Shown here piece after piece: positions 53,201-61,515 of a DNA stretch of 64,000 nucleotides (its first letter is position 1; the number at the start of each line of letters is the position of its first letter). Under the pieces are notes generated by a model that worked only from the letters and a program-made list of their open reading frames with translations, was not told the origin of the DNA and ran no database searches. The stretch is from Cristatella mucedo (lineage: Eukaryota; Bryozoa; Phylactolaemata; Cristatellidae): NCBI GenBank assembly GCA_009760855.2, contig WPIO01000070.1:1127501-1191500 (forward strand), in the 5' to 3' direction. A program made the position numbers and the translations under genes.

Positions 53201-56200
53201 ACGAATCGTATAGACCCACCAAATTCTGTAGGCATTCTGTTTGCAGATTCTAGACTGCGAAACTCACGGACACAATTCTCATGCAACTACATCTTTTCTC
53301 CTATTGCCGAATGCTGCACATCTTTTCCAGCCAACCTGAGCTGCTACTTCCATGCTACTCACTGCCATACTCGGCTATGATTCTCAGATCCTCTTATATA
53401 TTGTAAGATGAAGTCTGCTGGCAGCCGTATGCGCACCAAAAGCTGCTTTGGCTTTGAGTGCCATATAGAAAACTGTTTAGCGTAACACCCACTTTGTCCT
53501 TGTGGATTCGTAGCAGTTACCGGCAGAGATACATGACACTAAATTACAAACGTCGCGGCGTCACATTACGTCGCATCTTACTAAACTGATTTGGCTCCTC
53601 GCCACATATCACATCAATTTCGCAGCCATGTCACTCACTTTTGTATCGTTACGCACTCTTGCTCAGGCTTAAATATCTCAAATATTACTCTGCAGGCTTC
53701 ATATTGTAGCGCCCACTTGTCTAATGTTGATCGTCTAGGTGTTTCTACGCAACCTGAGATCCTTAAGATACATTGGGTTCAGTTGTTATGCTCCTAAGCT
53801 TGGAACTTGCTATAAACTAACACTACAACATTCCCTGACTTCACTATATTTTAAGTAAGTTATAATAAGGTGAGCTTTTCCTCGCAGCATTGTTTTGTCC
53901 TTGTGAAGTTTACTTCATAAGAGCTGAAACTTTGCAAGTCATTATCACTAATAATTTTAAATGCTTTCGGCTATAATCCTAAATCGCATTGTAATGGATT
54001 TGATTCACCTAGGGATCTGTACTAAAAACTCATTGCTATTAACTTGCATGAGTGAATAAATGTACGAACATTGGTTTATCTGTATACTATTTGACCAACA
54101 AATTTTTACAAATTACTAATCCGTATAAAATCAGCATATTTGTATTCCGTTCCAAAAATCCAAGATGCCATCTCCATAACTACTTAGGTGGTTAGATTGT
54201 TGTGACGCTATTCTGTTTCGTAGCTTGCACTCGTCTATAGGTCAAAATCACTGCATTACTTTTCTCAGGTTGATTGAGCTTGCGACGCTTAATTTTGAAC
54301 AGATTTCAAATCTATCTAATCCTCAAAGAGCGGTGCAGTTTAACTACAGTAATTTGGGTCCCAGCAACATCAAACGTGAGTAAATTTAACTTATTCGTCA
54401 GCAGACAGGAAGTAGACGATATCTTACCTTCTGTACCACTGCGACTGTTTGAAGCTCTGTGTTAACCTCTGCACTCTCAGTCGCGTAGCTTCGATGTCAT
54501 TCTTACTGAAAGAAGATGTCACTACAAGAAGACAAGATGTACCTCACAGCAAGTGAATAGGCTGGAGGTAAGATTCTAGATCCGAGCACTATATAATAAT
54601 AACAATAACTGTGACTATAATAAAACATGCACAATACAATAGTTTATAGCGTTAATTGCACTCATATTTATCCTCCCTCACTCGACATTCTGTCCCTGGC
54701 TTGACTGCTACAATCATTCGCCCTACAACATTAGTGACTCGGTTTAGCTTGCGTTACGAAGTAGCACTAAGCAAACAGACCCTTAACTTTGAGCCCCATC
54801 TCGAGTTTGTCTCCGTCTGTTGCCTGCTCGAGCGTCTCTGTCTTTCCCTCCGGAAGGCAATCGCCATTGATGATGTCCAAGTAGAAGTCGGTTGGATTTT
54901 CAAAAGATTCAATCTTATAACCTACGAGTAGAAAAAGACTAACAATTTTAGCCCTACTAGCTAGCGGACGTGAGTGTCGTTTTGCGGGTGTGTATGAATG
55001 TGTCAAAGCTTTGAACTTTTGCACGCTTTTGCAGGCTTGCCTAAGCACGATGCCTGATACTTTTCATTAACTATTTAACTTCCATTAACTGTAATTTCAC
55101 TAACAACTTTTTTATTAACTATTATTAATTGTTTCTCTTGCAGCGATTTTAAAGCCTCTGAATAGATATTCAGTTTTCTCATGGCGCTGTGCTAAAGACT
55201 CGTTACTGTCAACGTTTATAGCAATAATTCTATAAGCTTGTTCCTACAGCGGACCTAAAAGAACTAATTCTCGGTCCGTGTACTTTACATCTCGCAGCTA
55301 GAAAATCAACAGCTAATGGTTAGACATGAATGACATCAACCGCGCAAATGCAAACAAGTATCTTACTCAGACTAGCATTCTAAAGCAATCTTGAGTACTC
55401 TCGTGGCCAAAGGTAAACTCTGGCGAATAACACACGCTGAATTCACACGCGCACTTGCTTTGTGTGACGCGTCTCGCCAAACTAGCCATGCACCTCTGTA
55501 GTTGGAACCCTGCAGTCGTCGCTTCAATTACTAGCATCACGCTGCTGCTATAGGTCTAGAGTTTGACCCGTCGGATTGGATTCGGGTGCACCAGCGCATA
55601 TGCACACGGATGTGCCAGTGCTGCAAGTGAGGAGCTCTATCCGTCTTACCAAGCGAGGTGAAGAACTCGAGGCCGTCTATCGCTGGCCCGTGGAAGACTG
55701 TCTCGCCGTTAGCGAGCAGAGCCAGTTTGTCAAACAACTTGCAGATTGAATAGCGAGGCTGATGTATTGAAAAGATTATAGTACTTCCTTCACTAGACAA
55801 TCTGTAAAAGAAAATTTGAAATCTTTCATTTGGTATGCGAATCTAAGCCTTAGCCTAGGGGTGAGGTGATCATTGTTCACGACCCAGGTAGAGGGTTCGA
55901 GCCCTACAGTGGGCGATCCTTAATTGCCTTCTTAAAGCAGTGGCGATAGCCGTAAAGGCTCTTCTGCCGCTACTACATCCAGAGATAAGTGAGACTGTCG
56001 AATCAGCTAACCTTAATTTTATATTTCAAGCTAGTCATCGTATTACCCGCTTTTCGGAATCTTAACTCTTTACCTATACCTCTTAAAAACCTCAAATCCT
56101 TTGGAGACCATACTTTTAGTTCGTATTCTTCCAAACCCTGGAACTCACTCTCGACTTGAGTCAAGACATCTCTTGACTTGTCCAAATTTAAAAAGAAACT

Positions 56201-59200
56201 AAAAACGCATATATTTAAGATAGAATTTAGAGGGTCGCTGTGATTCGTCCTTGTGTGCTTATGCGTGCTGACACTGTGCATGCTGCCACTAACCATCCTT
56301 GCATGCTGACTCTGTGCATGTCATCTTTAACCATGTTATTCTTGCTGTATATTGAGATTGCAAGCACTAAATATAAAAATATAATATAATTCATTTATAT
56401 AGCGCCCCAAGAGAACTTAATCTTTATTCAGGCGCTTCACATATGCCTCGGGGCTCGAGCCCACGACCTCAGTCAGACCTTGGTCGGGGCGAGCATCTTA
56501 ACCACTAGACCAAACCAGCACTAACAATTCGATCGTGCTTCCTTTGCAGAAATTGTAATGCGCCTAGAAAGAGATTGAGTTCTCTGAGGATGCTATATCA
56601 AATGTATTATTATAAATAAATAAATAAATATAATTCATTTGTATAGCGCCCCAAGAGAACTTAATCTCTATTCAGGTGCTTCACATATGCCACGGGGCTC
56701 GAGCCCGGGACCTCAGCCAGACCTTGGTCGGGGCGAGCACCTTAACCACTGGACCATACCAGCTCGGCATTATTATTATTTATTTAATAGCACCTGAAGT
56801 AGGCAACATATTATAACGAATTTCGATACAATTCAGAACGATCTAGAACGACAGATGGTGTCTGAGCTCTCGTACACGCATCCTTGCGCAGCCTTTCGCT
56901 ACCGCATGTTTTTGCGATATTATTGTCTGTGTGCGTGAGTGCAAGGATGCCTGATGATAGGAGAGTAGCCATTTCGTCAGCGAGTAGCCAAGCTCCCTCT
57001 CAGCTCTCAGGGTTTCCGACACAGCGATGCGAGTAGTTACATTTATTGCAGCACTGCAGCACAACAAGGATTGTATTTCTGGCAAAAGAATTCAATCATT
57101 AGAGTCGTATATGAAGCAGTTTTCTCCTAGATATGTGACTACAATTCTTGTCTCAGATAAAACGAACATTTCAGACCAGTGGGATTCAGCTTGCTGCACA
57201 TTAAAAGAACTCTATTCTCCACCTTCCGCCGGTGAGAGGCATCCTGCTTCGGATACACAGACTTCCAGTTCCCACCAGTGAGAGGCCTCCCGTTGCCTGC
57301 AAGCCCCACAGAGTCGCTCTAGTCAACGGAAGGCGGTCATCCAGTCAAGGTCATACGATGAGTGTGTAAGTAAGGGATACCGGAAAATCTGCTGTAGGTC
57401 CATAAATTTTAGCAATCAGTATTCCTTTCTCGCCAATTTGATCTCGTCAAGCACAACCTAAGTTTATGCTTATAAGTCAGTTGGCTACCGAATGCGTACC
57501 AAAAGCTGCTGAGGCTGTGAGTGCACTACACAAAGTTCTCCTGCGTAACACCCACATAGTCTATGTGGTTTTGTAGAGTTAGACGGAGACACATTACATT
57601 ACACAGCGTGCGTGTTTGAATTCTAGGGTTTAGGGCTTAGGCTTCTAATGGTTGGTTTAGGTTTATTAGTTTCTGAAAAAACTTGTGATCACTTCAAGTT
57701 GAGCATTTTCCAATTTAGTAAGCAAAATTGTGGCTATGTAAAATGTCGAGAATACGCAGCGACTGCAAGTTTGAGCAGCAGCACGGTATGTTCTGGTTCA
57801 GTTTATGGTATTTTTTTATTAACTCGGTTGAAGAAGGGTAAATATTAAAATAGTGAAGTAGAAGAAGAGGTAGCTGTATGCATAGGCACTTGTGATGTAC
57901 TCCTTGGAAAATATCTACCGCAATATCAAGGCAAAAATCTTCGACTGAATGACGACTAAACAGTACTAGGATGCCCTAATAATAATCATGATATTAATAC
58001 GCATTAAGCTAAATTAAAATGAAGGTAATTAAATTAAATTAATTAAAACGCATTAAAAATTGTGTATTCCAAATTTTAAATTGATCGAATCGCTATTATC
58101 GGAGATATGACACATGCAATCTAACCGTTAACCTATACCTCGTGCGAGCCTCAAATCTTATGGAGACCGTGTCTTTAGTTCGTATCATCCCAAAGCCCGA
58201 AACTCACTCCCGACTTGCGTCACGACATCTTCTGACTTGACCACATTCAAAAAGAAACTGAAAGCATCTATTTATCCCAGCATTTAGTGGCTTCTCCATG
58301 CAATTCGTTTTTACGTGCATATGCGTGTTGACACTGTGCATGCTGCCACTAACAATATCTGTATTATGACCCTGTGCGCGTCATCCCGAACCTTAGCTAT
58401 GCTTGTTGTCATCGAGCATGCTTACTACTACCACTAACTATTCCACTAACCATAACCACTAACCATTCGATTGCGCTTTTTTGCAGCAAATTTGAAATGC
58501 TTAGAAAAAGATTTAGTTCTCTTATGGTGCTATATAAAATGAAATGCATTGTTATTATTATTATTTATTACACCACTTTTTGCCGACTTGCACTGGCTCC
58601 CAGTCAAGCAGCGCATCGACTTGAATGTTCCGTCACCTACTTTTAGGTCTCCTCATTCTCTGGCTTCAGCCTACCTATCAGAACTACTCCCACACTAGGC
58701 GAAGAATCATACAGACCGCTAGTCTGACTCGAATCGTTTAGCCATACCTCGTACGAACCTCAAAACCGTCGGAGTCCGTGCCTTTAGTTACTTTGCTCTC
58801 AAAGCCTATAACTCACTACCGGAGCACGTCACAACGTCCCCTGACATGACGACATTTATAGAGAAGCTTAAAACGCACCTCTTGATTACAGCGTTTGGTT
58901 GGTCTTTGTAATTCGTCCTTCGTGTGCATGTACCTGCTGATACTATACCTGTAGCTTGCGGACGTTACCACCAAACATTTTGAAATGCTTTCTATGCAGC
59001 ATCTGTAAAGTGCTTGCAGAGACATTCAGCTCTCCAAGAGCGCTATATAAATATATCATTATTATTATGGCTGTCGGTACCGTAAGGATAGCTGCACATG
59101 CCCCTAGATCCTCGAACATGTGATTTTGACTATTACAGGTTATCAGAAGATCAACATGACAGCTATGGTTACATCAAAAGACTCCTCAGTCAAGTCTGCC

Positions 59201-61058
59201 TACTTTCAGCTATGTAGCATTGCAAAAATGAGTGCTTTCTTTGACGGAGATACTAAATCACAGCCCACAGAAGCACGCAAAGGACGAATCACAAAGACAC
59301 ACTAAATGCTATGATTAATAGGTGCGCTTTTAGCTTTTTTTTAATTACCAAGTCAGGGAATTGTGTGACGTAAGTCAGGAATGATTTAAAGGCTTTGGAA
59401 GGATGCGAACTGTGTGGAGGTGATTTTCTCATCTGGTGAAAAGCCATTTTGGAATAGGACGTACGGATTCAGGGATGAGGCTACAAAGGGTTCGCTAAGT
59501 AATTCAAAGACACGATCGGTAGTTTCTTTTGTCATCCCTAAATAGAAGTGATTATTCATATAAATTATAGTCCTCGTGTATAGGCTGGTGTACCTGATGT
59601 ACTTGACAGCTGCATCAGTATGAACTGCCCCTCAAATATCTAGTAGTTCTCAAATGGAACTGATTAGCTGCACGCTCCAATGGCCTGAATGTTGCTGGTG
59701 AATAATGGTGCCAAATTCTTTTCGGCAAAGAATAATTCCCAATAACTCGGCAACCGAAGTACTTGCTTTTTGGACGTATGGATAAGCTTTTAGTACTTCC
59801 ATATCTGGCCAAAAAAAATGAGCTTAACGGCCGGAGACTAAAAAATAGCGAGTCCTCACTTTCTTCGCTGCAACGGCCATCGCGAAGCATCTATATATCT
59901 ATGTATTCTGGCGAAGGTTTAGTTCAGCCTTTCGTAAAGCTTATCATTCAAGAGCAGAAGAGTCGGTAACAAATTTTGCGCACTCTGAATGTATTTTTTC
60001 AGCCCAAATTCACCCGGTACTTGGTACTCTATGCTGTAAAATCATCATGAAAACAAACGTACATCGTTGCTCGAAATTTAGGTGTCGTTTTTGACAGCAG
60101 CCTCAATTTTAAAAGCTTCATTCAGAAGACTGCTTCTACAGCTAGCTATCATGTCCGATCACTATCCAAGATTAGGAGCTGTCTCCCACAGTTCCTTGTA
60201 AAAAATATAACTAGCTCCTTAGTTCTGTCTCGGCTTGATTATTGTAATTCCCTTTTGGCTGGGCTACCAAAGAAAGCTATTAGGCCACTGCAGCTGACTA
60301 TGAATATGGCTGCAAGGCTAGTTTTCAAGTCCCAGACGTTTGGTCACGTGTCTCCTTTGCTAAAAGACCTAGGATGGATGCTGGTTGAGCAACGGAAACA
60401 GAGCAAAGTTCTTATGGTGACCCACAAGGCTCGCCACGGCTTGGCTCCTTCGTACCTAGCTAAACTGCTGCATCAGTTTCAGCCTGTTCGCGCCCTCAGG
60501 TCCTGTGTGGACAATAAATTAGCTGTTCCATTCCCCCACTTAAAGACCGTTGGCGACAGACGCTTTAGCTCTGCAGGCCCCAGACTGTAGAACTTGCTTC
60601 CATGATTCTTACGCAGCGACAACTACTCTCCTGTTTCCGACTATGGCTCATCCTTTTCAGCGGTCCTGAGCTGCTATTTCCACGATACTCACTACCTCAA
60701 CTGCTCTCCTGACTGCTATGCTTTCCACTTTCTCTTTGTTGCGTGAGACGAAGTCTGTTGGCTACCGAATGCGTGCCGAAAGCCACTTAGGCTGTGAGTG
60801 CGCTATACAAAAAACTCTCCTGCGTAACACCCACATGGTCTTTATGACTTTGTGGAGTTACAGACGGAGATGCATTACATCGTTCGATGCTCTCACTTAC
60901 CTTTTCAAGAGAGACATGACAGAGTTTGCTGTGCTCGCGTCCAAGCCTGTTGTGGGCTCATCCAGGAACAGAACTCCAGGACACGTGACCAGCTCCATCC
61001 CGATGCTCGTGCGCTTCCTTTCGCCGCCGGAAACTCCTCGAATAAATTCGTTCCCTAC
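38843..61058 (-). CDS. ABCG2: Gene B: ABCG2-like half transporter, 5' end outside window
   Basis: Second ABCG2-type transporter, tandem to gene A and in the same direction. Twelve exons found, about 465 residues. The Walker A and Q-loop exons must lie beyond 64000. Present are the signature GVSGGERKR and Walker [12 protein letters not shown] (B5), H-loop SIHQPRYS (B6), the linker, membrane segments 1 to 5 and the C-terminal helix with the stop codon TGA at 38845-38843. Exon lengths 158, 152, 66, 90, 125 and 155 are identical to those of gene A, so the pair arose by duplication of a complete gene. One intron appears to use a GC donor. The exon for the large extracellular loop between B15 and B17 was not found, so whether the gene is intact is open. 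It should act at the plasma membrane or an organelle membrane as an ATP-driven exporter; substrate unknown. Confidence 0.9.
39280..39595 (-). mobile_element. LINE-B 3' fragment
   Basis: Hairpin tail in reverse complement at 39283-39345, untranslated end and the start of the [12 protein letters not shown] frame. In the last found intron of gene B. Confidence 0.8.
40045..40335 (+). mobile_element. LINE-A-like 3' fragment
   Basis: Diverged copy: [28 protein letters not shown]-like end and GAAACATTGCATTGCATTA tail. Confidence 0.6.
40400..40940 (+). mobile_element. LINE-B relic with a reversed tail fragment inside
   Basis: [13 protein letters not shown] frame at 40445 onwards, then at 40660-40725 a minus-strand hairpin tail (ACATTTGATAAAGCGTCCTC, TCTCTTTCTAGGCG), then more LINE-B coding remains. 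Confidence 0.55.
41480..41715 (+). mobile_element. LINE-A-like 3' fragment
   Basis: Shares GCTACCGTATGCGCACCAA and the preceding CGTTGCGTGAGATGAAGTC with other LINE-A ends; tail lost. Confidence 0.6.
42488..42577 (-). CDS. ABCG2: Gene B exon B15 (membrane segment 5 end)
   Basis: 90-bp exon, phase 0 at both ends, between acceptor TTGAATTGCAG and donor GTAAAC. Encodes [18 protein letters not shown] then LSIFRYSLK, very close to the ABCG2 FSGLLVN motif. Confidence 0.95.
42745..42830 (+). mobile_element. LINE-B tail
   Basis: Hairpin tail only: GTAAAGTGCCTAGAAAGAGA, TTCTTTGAGGGCGC and ATTATTATTATT. Confidence 0.8.
43226..43380 (-). CDS. ABCG2: Gene B exon B14 (membrane segments 4-5)
   Basis: 155-bp exon between acceptor TTGCTTGTAG and donor GTAAGC. 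Encodes [32 protein letters not shown] and [13 protein letters not shown]. Same length as A14. Confidence 0.96.
43500..43860 (+). mobile_element. LINE-B relic
   Basis: Eroded C-terminal frame ([23 protein letters not shown]) with a local repeat of the LR-HAF segment, and a changed untranslated end with CACCTGTATATGT repeats. Confidence 0.55.
44195..44255. repeat. (AT)n microsatellite, symmetric
   Basis: GTATATACGTATATACATAT then AT run, then ATATGTATATATGTATATAC: the whole tract is nearly its own reverse complement. Confidence 0.93.
44310..44545 (+). mobile_element. LINE-B tail
   Basis: Untranslated end from GCTTATGCGTGCTAACACT to hairpin and ATTATTATTT. CACGCTGCCACT is doubled at 44339-44365. 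Confidence 0.8.
44560..45000. other. Intron stretch, no feature seen
   Basis: Unique-looking AT-rich sequence in gene B between B14 and B13; no exon signal found. Confidence 0.4.
45025..45535 (+). mobile_element. LINE-A-like relic
   Basis: Degraded frame with [14 protein letters not shown], then the 3' end with CTCCAGCGTAACATCCACTT and an eroded tail (CAATACGTTACACCGCAC). Confidence 0.65.
45751..45786. repeat. 15-bp-arm inverted repeat
   Basis: TTCCGGATGTCGATG and its exact reverse complement, 6-base spacer GCGAGA. Confidence 0.92.
45790..46600. other. Intron stretch, no feature seen
   Basis: Ordinary AT-rich intron sequence just downstream of B13 on the gene strand. Confidence 0.4.
46611..46735 (-). 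CDS. ABCG2: Gene B exon B13 (membrane segment 3)
   Basis: 125-bp exon between acceptor TTTGTTTCAG and donor GTAACA. Encodes [37 protein letters not shown]. Same length and phases as A13. Confidence 0.96.
47455..47530 (-). mobile_element. LINE-A tail fragment
   Basis: Reverse complement of the LINE-A untranslated end (CTATAACTCCACAAAGAAAC, GACGCAGAAGAGTTTTCTA). Confidence 0.6.
47540..48550 (-). mobile_element. LINE-B relic with reverse transcriptase parts
   Basis: Minus strand: tail at 47550-47610, untranslated end, FYADEAKLH (altered YADD) near 47770, VLGPLMFF and [11 protein letters not shown] near 47830-48060, then a SINE-Q (48152-48320), then [13 protein letters not shown] and [11 protein letters not shown] at 48548-48357. 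The longest LINE-B coding remnant; internal deletions and stops. In the intron B13-B12. Confidence 0.75.
48152..48325 (+). mobile_element. SINE-Q inside LINE-B relic
   Basis: Head GGTTTAAGGTGCTCGCC; a segment ATG(A/C)TCG...GACCGAGGTC is doubled; box B-like GAGGGCTCGAGCCCTG; tail GCGCCTGGATAGAGATTCAG. Interrupts the reverse transcriptase of the minus-strand LINE-B. Confidence 0.82.
48812..48930. repeat. AT-rich tandem repeat
   Basis: ATATAAATAATGAA(T/G)AT units, with GAAGA(A)TTTGGAAAA at both ends of the block. Confidence 0.85.
49020..49109 (-). CDS. ABCG2: Gene B exon B12 (membrane segment 2)
   Basis: 90-bp exon after acceptor CCTTGACAG. Encodes [20 protein letters not shown] and LFIYERILF. 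At the place where A12 has the donor GTGAGT, this copy reads GCAAGT, so a GC-AG intron is inferred. Confidence 0.92.
49370..49455 (-). CDS. ABCG2: Gene B exon B11 (membrane segment 1)
   Basis: 86-bp exon between acceptor TCTTGCAG and donor GTATGC. Encodes [18 protein letters not shown] then NCASAIQN, the first membrane helix and loop of ABCG2. Confidence 0.93.
49656..49721 (-). CDS. ABCG2: Gene B exon B10 (connecting helix)
   Basis: 66-bp exon, phase 0 at both ends, donor GTATGC. Encodes [19 protein letters not shown], matching A10 residue by residue. The acceptor giving the right frame is TATATGAAG; a CAG seven bases further in does not keep frame. Confidence 0.88.
49820..49940 (-). CDS. 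ABCG2: Gene B exon B9 (linker)
   Basis: 121-bp exon between acceptor GCTGCAG and donor GTAATT. Encodes [18 protein letters not shown] and ends [10 protein letters not shown]. Enters in phase 2 from B8 and leaves in phase 0. Confidence 0.88.
50550..50695 (+). mobile_element. SINE-Q, diverged
   Basis: AGGGGTTAAGGTGCTCAC head and TTTCTTAGGGCGCTATTT tail. Confidence 0.75.
50696..51569. other. Intron stretch, no feature seen
   Basis: Between B8 and B9. Short open frames on both strands without similarity. Confidence 0.4.
51570..51960 (-). mobile_element. LINE-B 3' fragment
   Basis: Hairpin tail at 51580-51640, untranslated end and 90-codon frame piece ([18 protein letters not shown]). Confidence 0.83.
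51961..52697. other. Intron stretch, no feature seen
   Basis: AT-rich, ATTATTAG(C/T)(A/C)GCACGATTT doubled near 52057-52100. Confidence 0.4.
52698..52840 (-). mobile_element. LINE-A tail fragment
   Basis: Starts with GTAATGTAATGTACCTCCG, the reverse complement of the LINE-A tail, followed by its untranslated end. Confidence 0.75.
53045..53130 (-). mobile_element. Hairpin tail, isolated
   Basis: AATAATAATGCACTTG, AGCGCCCTCAGAGAAATGAA, TCTCTGCCTAGGCAC. Confidence 0.72.
53235..53550 (+). mobile_element. LINE-A 3' fragment
   Basis: Contains AACTGTTTAGCGTAACACCC and the AGATACATGACACTAAATTA tail; the coding part is broken. Confidence 0.65.
54428..54501 (-). CDS. ABCG2: Gene B exon B8 (linker helix)
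   Basis: 74-bp exon encoding [16 protein letters not shown], comparable to the helix before the membrane domain in ABCG2 and to A8. The donor is GTAAGA. The acceptor that fits phase 0 is TTTCAGTAAG; the more usual CAG four bases earlier would need another phase. Confidence 0.75.
54788..54921 (-). CDS. ABCG2: Gene B exon B7 (end of NBD)
   Basis: 134-bp exon starting after acceptor ACTCGTAG with [20 protein letters not shown], typical of ABCG2, followed by an acidic linker. The donor taken here is GTTAAG (phase 0), the only one that keeps frame into B8; a GTCTGT site five bases on would lead to a stop. Confidence 0.88.
55150..55300. mobile_element. Two hairpin tails in opposite orientation
   Basis: Plus copy at 55150-55200 (GCCTCTGAATAGATATTCAG, ATGGCGC) and minus copy at 55245-55300, where the outer stem is GGACC/GGTCC in place of GCGCC/GGCGC. 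Confidence 0.55.
55650..55801 (-). CDS. ABCG2: Gene B exon B6 (H-loop)
   Basis: 152-bp exon between acceptor CTTTTACAG and donor GTAAGA. Encodes [34 protein letters not shown] and FFTSL. Same length and phases as A6. Confidence 0.96.
55843..56024 (+). mobile_element. SINE-P, diverged
   Basis: Box B GGTTCGAGCCC, GTAAAGGCTCTTCTGCCGCT and AATCAGCTAACC end. Sits next to the LINE-B at 56025. Confidence 0.75.
56025..56615 (+). mobile_element. LINE-B 3' copy split by a SINE-Q
   Basis: C-terminal remains ([12 protein letters not shown]-like), untranslated end to AGCACTAA at 56363-56370, then the SINE-Q, then from 56517 the last part with hairpin and ATTATTAT. Confidence 0.85.
56371..56516 (-). mobile_element. 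SINE-Q with target duplication
   Basis: Complete copy flanked by AGCACTAA at 56363-56370 and 56517-56524. The host is the untranslated end of a LINE-B. Confidence 0.92.
56618..56770 (-). mobile_element. SINE-Q
   Basis: Second copy, 100 bp on, inserted into the ATT tail of the same LINE-B; ATTATTATT-like sequence lies on both sides. Confidence 0.88.
56771..57477. other. Intron stretch, no feature seen
   Basis: Between B5 and B6; contains an 84-codon plus-strand frame (57027-57281) that I do not recognise. Confidence 0.35.
57478..57605 (+). mobile_element. LINE-A 3' fragment
   Basis: Short copy with GTTGGCTACCGAATGCGTAC at the start and GACACATTACATTACACA at the end. Confidence 0.78.
58130..58565 (+). 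mobile_element. LINE-B 3' copy
   Basis: [14 protein letters not shown]-like frame, untranslated end with the doubled phrase CACTAACTATTCCACTAACC, hairpin and ATTATTATTATT. Confidence 0.78.
58566..59070 (+). mobile_element. LINE-B 3' copy
   Basis: Starts CACCACTTTTTGCCGACTTG straight after the tail of the previous copy, and ends in a diverged hairpin (GACATTCAGCTCTCCAAGAG) and ATTATTATT. Two copies in tandem. Confidence 0.75.
59125..59425. mobile_element. Two LINE-B fragments in opposite orientation
   Basis: 59125-59275 is plus strand ([24 protein letters not shown]); 59276-59425 is minus strand (3' end with AAAGGACGAATCACAAAGAC). The switch is sharp. Confidence 0.65.
60065..60885 (+). mobile_element. 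LINE-A 3' fragment
   Basis: Same 3' segment as the copy at 13317-14191: [17 protein letters not shown], a 111-codon frame with [17 protein letters not shown] and SSAGPRL, then the untranslated end and GATGCATTACAT tail. Ends only 16 bp from gene B exon B5. Confidence 0.88.
60901..61058 (-). CDS. ABCG2: Gene B exon B5 (ABC signature and Walker B)
   Basis: 158-bp exon between acceptor GCTCTGCAG and donor GTAAGT. Encodes [31 protein letters not shown] and ANSVMSLLK. Nearly the same protein as A5 but with many silent DNA differences, so the duplication is not recent. Confidence 0.96.
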
Positions 61059-61329
61059 CTGCAGAGCGATGCCACAGCCGTACGGTCTCAATGGTAGCAC
61101 GCCTGCGGCGGTGGCCACCCGCACCCAACGCCAGATGGCTTGTTTTATGGTCAAAATTTTGTAACAATCCCACGCACTGCATTAGCCTGGCAGAGTGTGT
61201 GCTAAAGCGTGCATGTGTGTGCATGAGCATGCCCACACATCGTGCATCGCTGCGCTTGGGCAGCAAATGAGAGGAAAATCAGCTATCTCGTTTTCCCTGC
61301 GAGTTGAGTTGATGTCAGTTAAACGTCCT

Positions 61330-61515
61330 CGGTGAGCCGTAATGGCACACTAGGTAAGGCGGTCGCTTTTCACGATCTCGTTTCCGAGGTCACATGTTCG
61401 AATCCTGTGGTAAGCAATCCTTTATTGTCGCTGCAAGCGGTGATGATAGCCGTAAAGGCTCTTCTGTCGCTATACAAAAGAGGCTGTTTAATCAGCTAGT
61501 ATTTCTTTTTATCTT
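61330..61515 (+). mobile_element. SINE-P
   Basis: GAGCCGTAATGGCACACTAG head, box B TGTTCGAATCC, GTAAAGGCTCTTCTGTCGCT and ATCAGCTAGT end. Confidence 0.87.

Noticed and set aside
59125-59425. Twin-priming inversion of one LINE-B copy
   Set aside because: The inverted piece is on the 3' side, not the 5' side, so two separate fragments are more likely.
60718-61164. 148-codon plus-strand frame
   Set aside because: Runs from a LINE-A end into the antisense of exon B5.
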